Part shown: positions 6,057-12,014 of the stretch, one piece after another
Layout: each line of letters opens with the position of its first letter
How positions within the stretch are numbered: the stretch's first letter is position 1
Assembly (NCBI GenBank): GCA_030668065.1
Contig: DAOUUS010000023.1
Location: 1 to 12,014, forward strand
Source of the DNA: Candidatus Methanophagales archaeon
GTDB lineage: Archaea > Halobacteriota > Syntropharchaeia > Alkanophagales > Methanospirareceae
Direction of reading: 5' to 3'
DNA: 12,014 nt
Position numbers and translations under genes: made by a program
Notes under the pieces: generated by a model
What the model was told of the DNA's origin: nothing
Database searches by the model: none
What the model saw: the letters and a program-made list of their open reading frames with translations, nothing else

Positions 6057-6163
6057 TATAAAGTATAACTTCTAGCTATTTAGGATGCAGATTTACACGG
6101 ATTTAGACGGATTTGTTTTCTTCTGTGTCAATCAGTGTTAATCAGTGTCAATAATTGATTTTA
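6057..6163. repeat. Dispersed repeat, copy 2
   Basis: Gapless 107-bp match to 1871-1977 with 12 differences by hand count. Left units TGCAGATTTA, CACGGATTTA and GACGGATTTG oppose right units of the type AGTGTTAATC. The two 28-nt arms pair at about 20 positions, less well than in copy 1. It starts 15 bp before the GxxExxY frame (minus strand), so its A/T-rich left edge, read on the minus strand as TTATACTTTATATA, could serve as that gene's promoter. Confidence 0.85.
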
Positions 6164-6234
6164 TTAGACCAGATGGGATTATACAACATGATTTATTCTT
6201 TACAGTTTACGTTTTAGATACAACAAGTCCAAAA

Positions 6235-7458
6235 TCAAACGACAAAGAATGAAATCACCTTAGTTAAGCTTATTTGGTTGCCGATCAGGTCGAAAACAGA
6301 AGAAAGCAGCACATTCTCAGTTGAGAACTCCTTGTTGTTACTACTTGCAAAAAGCCCCCACAATAAATCTCCACCACGATGACTTTCTTGTGTCTCCGTT
6401 TGTGTTTTTTCGGTACTTTCATCCGCGGACTCTTGTATTATATCCTCGATAGTAGAGGAAGGAGATGATTCCTGGAGGAGTTCCTCAATGTCTTCTTCTC
6501 CCTCTTTGACGAAGAATAATTTCACTATATCTGTACCAGGTATAGTGACTTTATAGGTCCCGGGAAGTTCCTTAGACACTAAGAAATGAAGTGTTTCCGT
6601 GTCACCACTGCCCACAGTAACCGCAGCTTCGGCTTCTTTTTTACCATTTATTAGCAGTGAAATCCTTTCCGTTCCCCTTTCACCCTCGTTCTTTACCGCG
6701 ACTGAAATTGCAACGGGTTCGTTAGGTTTCACCGTGAATTGGTCTATTTGCATGTTCGTCACCACGAATTTCGTGCCTTCAATCACTTCGCTTTTCTGCG
6801 GTTGCGAAGGCGTTTCCGCCTGTATCTCTTCCGGACTGCGCACGTAGAATTGTAGCCTTGCTATTTCCTCCAACGAATCGTCAATTGGCTTTACTACTTT
6901 CAGATCCTGCAGGTCATCTCTATTCCCACCGCACCCGGTCTCAATGAGGTCTGTTACGTCACCATAAAAATCATCGTCATCATCGTCATCTATGGTACTA
7001 AAGAACTTTTTTAGTGTCTCTTCGTCATATTCTACTTTTCGGTTTAATTTAGCTATTTCCGCCTTGTCCAAGCGATTATATGAATATATAGCAATATCAT
7101 ATCTGCCATACAGCCACCAGGCTGGGATTGTCCTAGTGTACATCACATTCACATCGTCCTCGTAAGTTCTGCGATTTACCCCCAGGTTGTCTATCACAAC
7201 TACATGCCCCTGAGGGTCTGTTATGACATAGAACAAATCCACGATTATGTAACCCGCGTAATTCACGTTATGCAACACCGTGTACACTTCGATGGTATCG
7301 CCATGAGTATAACTATGATCATCCATGGTTGCATGTCCAGTCCATGCCCCCATATTAGAAACAATCTCCGCCCTCATCGCGTTCACAGCAGTAGCCGAAA
7401 CAAGGAACAAGACTATTAACGTTAAGATTGCCAACGTGTTTTTTCCACATCGCTTCAT
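6235..7458 (-). CDS. Secreted CARDB-like protein with Asp tract, function unknown
   Basis: The ATG at 7458 has GGAG 8 nt upstream. Residues 1-27 are a signal peptide (hydrophobic core LAILTLIVLFLV, likely cut after AVNA). A first beta-rich region (about 28-150, with HGDTIEVYTVLHNVNYAGY) resembles an extracellular Ig-like fold. Seven consecutive Asp follow at 157-163. From about 231 to 316, FVVTNMQIDQFTVKPNEPVA leads into SVAVKNEGE and then GTYKVTIPG, the pattern of CARDB/Ig-like modules found in archaeal surface proteins. The rest is acidic and Ser/Glu/Thr-rich (about 318-362), then a moderately hydrophobic tail (LLWGLFA and VISFFVV) without a recognisable PGF-type or basic-ended anchor. Cys176 is the only Cys after the signal peptide. 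The acidic tracts could bind Ca2+ or other cations. Its place beside the divergent cytochrome operon suggests, but does not show, a cell-envelope role. Confidence 0.8.
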   Translation of the reverse strand: MKRCGKNTLAILTLIVLFLVSATAVNAMRAEIVSNMGAWTGHATMDDHSYTHGDTIEVYTVLHNVNYAGYIIVDLFYVITDPQGHVVVIDNLGVNRRTYEDDVNVMYTRTIPAWWLYGRYDIAIYSYNRLDKAEIAKLNRKVEYDEETLKKFFSTIDDDDDDDFYGDVTDLIETGCGGNRDDLQDLKVVKPIDDSLEEIARLQFYVRSPEEIQAETPSQPQKSEVIEGTKFVVTNMQIDQFTVKPNEPVAISVAVKNEGERGTERISLLINGKKEAEAAVTVGSGDTETLHFLVSKELPGTYKVTIPGTDIVKLFFVKEGEEDIEELLQESSPSSTIEDIIQESADESTEKTQTETQESHRGGDLLWGLFASSNNKEFSTENVLLSSVFDLIGNQISLTKVISFFVV

Positions 7459-7525
7459 TTCTTTACTCCATAAACCATTTCTTCCACCTATACTTAAAAT
7501 TATACTGTTTACGTGATTAAAAACG

Positions 7526-7540
7526 AATATATTTTATTTA
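7526..7540 (+). promoter_or_regulatory. TATA box of the cytochrome-ccmF operon
   Basis: ATATATTTTATTTA is centred about 28 nt before the ATG at 7560, and no Shine-Dalgarno sequence precedes that ATG. This fits a leaderless mRNA starting at or next to the first codon. The 101-bp gap also has to contain the promoter of the divergent gene at 7458 (TATA-like TATAATTTTAAGTATA on the minus strand, about 7487-7502). Confidence 0.55.
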
Positions 7541-7559
7541 GCCCCCTGCAATATATCTA

Positions 7560-8216
7560 ATGATGAAAAACAAATTAGTTGCGTTATTCCTCACAGCAGC
7601 ATTCATTGTCGCCGTACCTGCCCTCTGTATGGGGGAGAGGGCTAGCGCAAGTGAGGTAATTCCGCCGAATACTATGGGGTTCATAGGGTCGTGGCATCCC
7701 GTACCGGAGTGTGGGCAGTGTCACGTCACGCTTCTTTCTGAGAAGGAATTGCGTGCAAAACTCGGGTCTTGCAACTGTCATAAAGAAGCTTATACCAGCG
7801 GAGGGAATATAGACATGGAAAAGATAAGGACAGTAGCGCATGGCTCAAAGACCTGCGTGGCGTGTCACCTAGGCAGTGGTCTGCTAAACAGTGCCGGGGA
7901 AATACCATCTGATGACCTCCATCAGGCCCACGTGAATGTAGATTGCCAGGCATGTCATGGTGTGGATGCGGACAACCCAATAGTGCCAGAAACAGGTAAT
8001 TGCAATTTTTGCCATCTTGGAGACGGTCATTCTGTTCATGGCACGAAAACAGGCGAGTTATGCGTTTCATGTCATGGCGCGTTTGGGCTCGACTATAAGG
8101 ATGAGGGATACCAGATGGTAGAGGGAATCCCGGTAGTTGTAAAACCGGAAGAGGTAAAATATCCAACAATATTAAATACGTTGAAAGCGTTGATAACGTT
8201 TATAATCGGAGGATAG
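7560..8216 (+). CDS. Multiheme c-type cytochrome (five CXXCH plus one CXCH)
   Basis: A 218-residue exported protein. The signal peptide runs to about residue 30 (VALFLTAAFIVAVPAL, probable cut after RASA). Canonical heme sites are C51-C54-H55, C99-C102-H103, C129-C132-H133, C148-C151-H152 and C169-C172-H173. Between the first and second of these lies C71-N72-C73-H74, a CXCH with one residue between the cysteines. Candidate distal His include H46, H94, H121, H124, H157 and H160. The last 20 residues (PTILNTLKALITFIIGG) are hydrophobic and could rest on or in the membrane. ATG codons at 7560 and 7563 are both possible, and the TATA spacing suits either. It heads a compact plus-strand cluster: the next gene starts 11 bp later and ccmF follows, so its hemes are probably attached by that CcmF. 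It likely carries electrons outside the membrane; its partners are unknown. Confidence 0.9.
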   Translation: MMKNKLVALFLTAAFIVAVPALCMGERASASEVIPPNTMGFIGSWHPVPECGQCHVTLLSEKELRAKLGSCNCHKEAYTSGGNIDMEKIRTVAHGSKTCVACHLGSGLLNSAGEIPSDDLHQAHVNVDCQACHGVDADNPIVPETGNCNFCHLGDGHSVHGTKTGELCVSCHGAFGLDYKDEGYQMVEGIPVVVKPEEVKYPTILNTLKALITFIIGG

Positions 8217-8227
8217 AAGAATATTAA

Positions 8228-8656
8228 ATGAGAGAGAAGACGACCGTTGTTTGCATTAGCATTTTGGCGATAGCCCTATTTTTTTCGTGTGCATGTATAG
8301 ACATGGAAGAAGTGCCGGTTATAAATCTAAAAGCGGATGTTAGTGTGGCAGAAGAAAAGACGACATTAGAAATCGTCAGTGCGGAACAAGATACGATCAG
8401 TCCTTTGAAGAGTCCGAAGGGTACTTCCGCTAAATTCCCAAGCGTAGATGCGAAGGCGATAATCAATTTTGGTCATGGTGGAGTCAGCTATTGGGCGGCA
8501 AAGGAATACACGGGTGAAGGCACGTATGAGCTTGTAATCGGCTTTGAGAAGGACCGCGTACCAAAAAAGGACGATGTTGTGAAGATACTCGTGCGGGTAA
8601 TAGATGGAAATGGTAAGGCGATAGCGGGTGATACGCACATATTAATCTGGGAATGA
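8228..8656 (+). CDS. Small exported protein, possible lipoprotein, in cytochrome-ccmF operon
   Basis: A 142-residue protein with an N-terminal signal (VVCISILAIALFFSCAC). Cys21 or Cys23 could be lipidated, though neither fits a perfect lipobox. Residues 30-65 look flexible. From about 72 to 142 the sequence is beta-rich (NFGHGGVSYWAAKEY, TYELVIGFEKDRVPKKDD, VVKILVRVIDGNGKAIAG, HILIWE), like a small Ig-type sandwich. No CXXCH or other heme motif is present. It is not CcmE, because the His/Tyr heme-binding motif of CcmE is absent. The gene sits 11 bp after the cytochrome and 3 bp before ccmF. A GGAGG at the end of the cytochrome gene (about 8207-8211) lies rather far from its ATG. The tight placement suggests a role with the cytochrome or its maturation, for instance holding apocytochrome. 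I do not recognise the family. Confidence 0.75.
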   Translation: MREKTTVVCISILAIALFFSCACIDMEEVPVINLKADVSVAEEKTTLEIVSAEQDTISPLKSPKGTSAKFPSVDAKAIINFGHGGVSYWAAKEYTGEGTYELVIGFEKDRVPKKDDVVKILVRVIDGNGKAIAGDTHILIWE

Positions 8657-8659
8657 AAA

Positions 8660-10609
8660 ATGGAAACGGGTGATTTTTTCATACTTTTAGCTTGTTTCTT
8701 ACTGCTATTTGATTTTATCTTGCTATTAATGGTGAAGAAAGAACAAAAAGCGAAGAAGAGATATGAACTTGCGTTTTTCGCGGCTGCTATCGCGTGCGTG
8801 CTGATAATCGCGGCATACTTCCGGCTCACCATGGAGTTCGTGAATGATAACTTCGGGTTATTTGAAGTTTACACGTACAGTTCTTCGGGCTTAGATCTGG
8901 CCTATAAAATAGGAGACCCGTGGATCGGGAGTAGCGGGTCAATGCTATTCGTAATTTTCTGTTTTGCGGTTTTATATCTTGTGTATCGGTTTACAGGATT
9001 GGGAAAAGAGAGCGACTATCGCACAACCACCTACAAAATTGTTGACCTCTTACTCATCTTCTTTATCCTCGTCACCCTGCTGAAGAGCCCTTTTGTGGTT
9101 ATGCCGGGTACTCCACCGGATGGTGCAGGTCTCAATCCGCTGTTGCAAACGTTCTGGGTGCTCGTCCATCCGCCCGTGGTCTTTCTGGGTTATGTATTTG
9201 TCTTCTTCTCATTCGCGCTGATGCTGGCGGGGATGATAACCGGGGAGAGCGAGAATCGAGAACTAAGAGTAACCCTAAAACGTTCTCTGTACGCGGCATG
9301 GCTGTTCTTAGCACTGGGAATAGCGCTTGGTGGTTGGTGGGCCTATGAAGTGCTTGGTTGGGGCGGCTACTGGGCCTGGGACCCGGTAGAAACGGCATCC
9401 TTACTGCCCTGGCTTGCTATTACCGCGTACTTTCACCTGCCCGCGAAGAGCAAAGATCAGGCGAAAGAGTTCACGCTCATGGTCACGTTTTTTTTGATTA
9501 TCTTCGCCACCGCGCTGACACGAGGTGGGCTATTGGAATCGGTTCATGCGTTTGGCGAATCCAATGTTGGACCAGCACTACTGCTATTTGCTTGTTGCGT
9601 ATTTTTGTGTTTCATATATCTCGCGATAAAGGCGGGCAAACCGCTTTTTGCTTTTGAGATTGATACTTCTTCTCTTCGCTCTATATCTATTTTTGTCGCC
9701 TATTGGTCTCTGATGCTCTTGTTGCTGGTTTGCTTCTTCTGGCTTGCACTTCCAATATATAAGGGATTTACCAGCGGCAGCGCGATGACCCTGGAGGAAA
9801 TAGTGCAAACCTATAACTATTGTTGCTATCCACTCACGCTCGTATTCGTAGCTGCTTTAATAGGTTGTAACGTCACGCTAAAGTTGAAGAGATATGCCCT
9901 GCTGCTCATTGCGGTAACAGGCATTGGAGTTGTATTCGCATTGCTCGGCGTACCAACGCCGAGTGCACTTGCAAACTTCGGGCTTCCGCTTCTGTTCGCG
10001 GCAGGGATTGCTATCGCGCATGCCTTTGTGCGTTCATTACAAAAGAAGCAGCAATCATCTCGCGTGTTGGGTAGAACCCTCGTGCATTTCTCCATCATAA
10101 TCATTTTAATAGGCGTTTTTATCAGCTCCACGGCGGAATTGGAGAGTGGCAACATTATCGCGAAGCCCAACTCGGAGATTAGCACTTTAGGGATGGAGCT
10201 AAAACTGAGTGATTGCACGGTATACCAGGGCGTAGGTAGCATTTACCCCCGGACAGGACATGCCTTCACAGTCCCGGAGCACTCAGGCCTGGAACTAGAC
10301 GTTGCTATAGACGATGGGGGTAAGATCCATGAAGAAACGCTGGAAATGTACTACTATACGAATTGGGGTGTGGTATCCGAGCCTTTAATCATTTCAGCTC
10401 TGGCGGGCGATATATACGTGTTCATGCAACATACCGACTCCAGTTATAATTCCTTACGTTATGCCCTAATGGGCGGGGAAGCACAACCAGAGGATTTTAT
10501 CCTTAAGGTAAAACGGGTCCCGCTGATATGGCTTGTCTGGTTGGGAATTGTATTACAGAGTATTGGTATGACGCTACTGCTATGCAGTGACCTACGAAGA
10601 AAAGTATAG
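8660..10609 (+). CDS. ccmF: CcmF-type cytochrome c heme lyase
   Basis: A 649-residue polytopic membrane protein, close to the usual CcmF length of 640-660. It ligates heme to apocytochrome cysteines on the outer membrane face. The tryptophan-rich WWD signature is complete: WWAYEVLGWGGYWAWDPVE at about 226-244, ending at PWL 250-252. The four conserved His of the family are present: H170 (LVHPPVVFLGY), H259 (AYFHLP), H296 (TRGGLLESVHAFGES) and H476 (RTLVHFSIIIILIGV). An N-terminal GDPWIGSSGSML matches the usual G-x-EGS region. A soluble segment near 490-620 precedes the last helix (IWLVWLGIVLQSIGMTLLL), as in CcmF. The ATG at 8660 follows the previous stop by 3 bp, so translation is probably coupled. 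No ccmA, ccmB, ccmC, ccmE or ccmH gene is in the window. Confidence 0.95.
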   Translation: METGDFFILLACFLLLFDFILLLMVKKEQKAKKRYELAFFAAAIACVLIIAAYFRLTMEFVNDNFGLFEVYTYSSSGLDLAYKIGDPWIGSSGSMLFVIFCFAVLYLVYRFTGLGKESDYRTTTYKIVDLLLIFFILVTLLKSPFVVMPGTPPDGAGLNPLLQTFWVLVHPPVVFLGYVFVFFSFALMLAGMITGESENRELRVTLKRSLYAAWLFLALGIALGGWWAYEVLGWGGYWAWDPVETASLLPWLAITAYFHLPAKSKDQAKEFTLMVTFFLIIFATALTRGGLLESVHAFGESNVGPALLLFACCVFLCFIYLAIKAGKPLFAFEIDTSSLRSISIFVAYWSLMLLLLVCFFWLALPIYKGFTSGSAMTLEEIVQTYNYCCYPLTLVFVAALIGCNVTLKLKRYALLLIAVTGIGVVFALLGVPTPSALANFGLPLLFAAGIAIAHAFVRSLQKKQQSSRVLGRTLVHFSIIIILIGVFISSTAELESGNIIAKPNSEISTLGMELKLSDCTVYQGVGSIYPRTGHAFTVPEHSGLELDVAIDDGGKIHEETLEMYYYTNWGVVSEPLIISALAGDIYVFMQHTDSSYNSLRYALMGGEAQPEDFILKVKRVPLIWLVWLGIVLQSIGMTLLLCSDLRRKV

Positions 10610-10656
10610 CACGAGCAACGAACGAGATTGTCGAATAAAAGCAAAAAAAAATAAAA

Positions 10657-10696
10657 AAACCCCGGAGAAATACAGGGTTTAGTGTGTTTTCTCCGG
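10657..10696 (-). terminator. Terminator of the NapC-like gene with two competing hairpins
   Basis: Read on the minus strand, two stems are possible. One is a perfect 9-bp stem of CCGGAGAAA (complement of 10688-10696) with TTTCTCCGG (complement of 10662-10670). The other is a 6-bp stem of AAACCC (complement of 10675-10680) with GGGTTT (complement of 10657-10662). They share bases, so only one can form. Both are followed by GGTTTTTTTATTTTTTTTT. The longer stem encloses the TAA stop at 10681-10679. On the plus strand the same DNA follows ccmF by about 50 bp, but there the A-run precedes the stem, so it fits the minus-strand gene best. Confidence 0.65.
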
Positions 10697-11314
10697 CGGA
10701 TGACAGGTAGTGCAAGTCTCTTCCTTAACGTCAATATCGTGGTCGTTGTGACATGCAACACACTCGTAGCCCGTATAACCCGGACTCTCGTAGCCTACGT
10801 AGTCGCTAACCTTATGTGCTCCGTGTGCGACTGCGGGTGCACCCGTTCCATCGTGGCATCTAATGCATGAAATGTCACTCTCCGTGATATGCTCTGGCAT
10901 CGCAACATTGCGCTCCACGTGACATTCCGTACAATGCTCGTTCTTTGGCGATGCTGGTGGCTTCTCTTCTATGTGATGTGCCATCGCCGCGAGAGCTTCT
11001 TTTGTGTCTCTGCCATCCAACATCGCTTCAGCCATAGTTTCCGCATGATGTGTAGCATGCCCCATATACATGAACATTTCTATCCCGTGCGGGTGATGGC
11101 AATCGTGACAATCATCTATGTGGCTATGCACGGATTCTTGATGGGAGATCACAAAATACTCCATCTCATGACAGTTCGAAGCACAACTCTCGGGCTTCTC
11201 CATCTCTTCCATCATCTTCGGCATGAGAACCACTGCACCAAACACAACACCAATAAGAACACCCACGGTAACCAGTACGACCAGCGCAATAATTACCTTC
11301 TCACCTGTTTCCAT
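10679..11314 (-). CDS. NapC/NrfH-like membrane-anchored multiheme cytochrome (five CXXCH plus one CX3CH)
   Basis: The ATG at 11314 was chosen because AGGAGG ends 8 nt upstream; a TTG two codons earlier is too close to it. The 211-residue product has one N-terminal helix (about 7-31) serving as membrane anchor, then heme sites at C69-C72-H73, C128-C131-H132, C150-C153-H154, C185-C188-H189 and C201-C204-H205. The first site is C44-x3-C48-H49 followed by M51 (CASNCHEM). In NapC/NirT/NrfH proteins the first heme site is CXXCHXM, with the Met as a possible axial ligand and quinol oxidised nearby. The later SHQESVHSHIDDCHDCHHPHG also fits that family. Family members usually have four hemes; this one has six sites. 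It probably takes electrons from a membrane carrier (menaquinone or methanophenazine) and passes them to soluble or lipid-anchored cytochromes, perhaps those encoded at 5012 and 7560. Direction could be reversed. Confidence 0.9.
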   Translation of the reverse strand: METGEKVIIALVVLVTVGVLIGVVFGAVVLMPKMMEEMEKPESCASNCHEMEYFVISHQESVHSHIDDCHDCHHPHGIEMFMYMGHATHHAETMAEAMLDGRDTKEALAAMAHHIEEKPPASPKNEHCTECHVERNVAMPEHITESDISCIRCHDGTGAPAVAHGAHKVSDYVGYESPGYTGYECVACHNDHDIDVKEETCTTCHPPEKTH

Positions 11315-11392
11315 ACTCAAAACCTCCTAACCATTTTTTTAACTTCCATTTTTTAGGTACTCCAAGATTTCACTCTCTTCTAAGCATGAGAT

Positions 11393-11404
11393 GCTATATA
11401 AACT
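11393..11404 (-). promoter_or_regulatory. TATA box for the NapC-like cytochrome gene
   Basis: Minus-strand AAGTTTATATAGC is centred about 84 nt before the ATG at 11314, predicting transcription from about 11373 and a leader of about 60 nt with AGGAGG near its end. It is almost the same as the plus-strand box at 11438-11450. Confidence 0.55.
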
Positions 11405-11437
11405 TTTCGTTTTTTTCGCGCCACGCTAAAATTTAGA

Positions 11438-11450
11438 AAGTTTTATATAG
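11438..11450 (+). promoter_or_regulatory. TATA box for the Yip1-like gene
   Basis: AAGTTTTATATAG is centred about 40 nt before the ATG at 11484. Transcription would begin near 11471, leaving a short leader with GGTGA at 11473-11477 as a ribosome binding site. Confidence 0.55.
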
Positions 11451-11483
11451 GGCTAATTATCCTTTATGAAATGGTGAATCTAA

Positions 11484-12014
11484 ATGGAAATGATGAGTAG
11501 AATACGTGGTTTCTGCTTCAACCCGTCAAGGCAGTTCGAGGCAGCAAGGGCGGATACGGTGGGTGATGCGTTCAAGTATTTCATCCCGCTTCTTGCGTTT
11601 CTCGCAGCGATTCTGGCTATCGCGGTGACTGGGATAGTGTTAATGATCGGCATACCGGAGATGAGTGTTTTTGCACCTCTGCTCGGTGCTGGTGCTTTTG
11701 TAGGTATAATCGTTATTGGTATATTCGCTGCTATGTACATCAGCGTATGGCTACATATCTGGGTCTATCTGTTAGGTGGCAGGAAAGGATTTAAACAGAC
11801 AGTAAAAGCGATTACGTATGGTACAACTCCGTGCTTACTGTTGGGTTGGCTTCCTGGTGTGAATGTCATTATTGCACCGATATGGTCACTGCTTTTGGTT
11901 ATTAACGGCTTGATGGAACTACACGAGATGTCGCCCGGGATGGTAATCATTTCGGTTGTTTTAGCGATTCTTGTACCTCTTGTTATCGTGGGGGTAGTGG
12001 GTGCCGCTATTGGA
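11484..12014 (+). CDS. Yip1-family membrane protein (3' partial)
   Basis: The frame opens with ATG at 11484, six bases after a GGTGA, and runs without a stop to the window edge (177 codons seen). The sequence starts MSRIRGFCFNPSRQFEAARA, then has hydrophobic helices at about 31-54, 62-95, 115-144 and 152-175. Conserved-looking motifs are NPSRQFEAARADTVGDAFKY, WVYLLGGRKGFKQTVKAITY and APIWSLLLVINGL. The N-terminal NP-x-x-F/ARAD element, a GG-x-x-G/FKQT loop and a late WSLLL-x-I-x-GL helix match the Yip1 domain family, frequent in methanogens and other archaea as about 200-residue proteins. If so, only a few C-terminal residues are missing. Its role in archaea is not known; the eukaryotic relatives act in membrane traffic. 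It is transcribed divergently from the NapC-like cytochrome gene. Confidence 0.75.
   Translation, partial: MEMMSRIRGFCFNPSRQFEAARADTVGDAFKYFIPLLAFLAAILAIAVTGIVLMIGIPEMSVFAPLLGAGAFVGIIVIGIFAAMYISVWLHIWVYLLGGRKGFKQTVKAITYGTTPCLLLGWLPGVNVIIAPIWSLLLVINGLMELHEMSPGMVIISVVLAILVPLVIVGVVGAAIG

Noticed and set aside
5772..6163. Insertion sequence with GxxExxY gene as transposase
   Set aside because: The protein has no transposase motif, the flanking repeats are direct rather than terminal inverted, and no target duplication could be recognised.
7726..8169. A 147-codon minus-strand frame opposite the 7560 cytochrome
   Set aside because: It lies fully antisense to a gene with five CXXCH motifs and a signal peptide, and has no recognisable domain.
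8228..8656. Identification as CcmE, the heme chaperone
   Set aside because: The His-x-x-x-Tyr-type heme-binding motif and the CcmE fold pattern are absent, although position before ccmF made it tempting.

Overview
The window looks archaeal and is probably from an anaerobic, electron-transferring euryarchaeon. Four things point there. Several genes have A/T-rich TATA boxes about 28-37 nt before the start codon, with short or no leaders. A secreted binding protein ends in a PGF-CTERM archaeosortase signal behind a Thr/Pro-rich stalk. A CcmF heme lyase sits among small multiheme c-type cytochromes. The kinases are of the PAS/receiver type common in methanogens and their relatives. A methane- or alkane-oxidising lineage such as ANME-1/Methanophagales is a reasonable guess, but it is inferred from gene content only.

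Layout. Positions 2-1830 (+) carry signal transduction genes: the end of one histidine kinase, then a receiver-PAS-histidine kinase broken by a frameshift near 591. Positions 2064-3572 (-) encode a LivK-like substrate-binding protein anchored by PGF-CTERM. Positions 3573-4130 hold mostly non-coding DNA with one possible 31-codon mini-gene. Positions 4131-4952 (+) encode an unrecognised six-TM protein with a central coiled coil. Positions 5012-5563 (+) encode a multiheme lipoprotein with its own TATA box and a terminator overlapping its stop codon. Positions 5580-6234 are a repeat-rich stretch around a truncated GxxExxY gene. Positions 6235-7458 (-) encode a secreted CARDB-like protein with an Asp tract. 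Positions 7560-10609 (+) form a likely operon: multiheme cytochrome, small unknown exported protein, CcmF. Positions 10679-11314 (-) encode a NapC/NrfH-like membrane-anchored cytochrome convergent with ccmF. Positions 11484 to the end (+) encode a Yip1-like membrane protein cut by the window edge.

How the genes fit together. The NapC/NrfH-like protein could pass electrons from a membrane carrier to the exported cytochromes, and CcmF would attach their hemes outside the membrane. The most striking pattern is that each of the three cytochromes has one abnormal heme-attachment motif among otherwise normal CXXCH sites: CX7CH, CXCH and CX3CH. The nearby CcmF and the unknown protein between it and a cytochrome are candidates for a maturation system that handles these sites.

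The second notable element is a dispersed repeat of about 107 bp. It has two full copies, 89% identical by hand alignment, and a degenerate third copy. It is built of 10-bp units arranged as an imperfect palindrome, and two of the copies bracket the GxxExxY remnant. No rRNA, tRNA, CRISPR array or transposase gene was seen.
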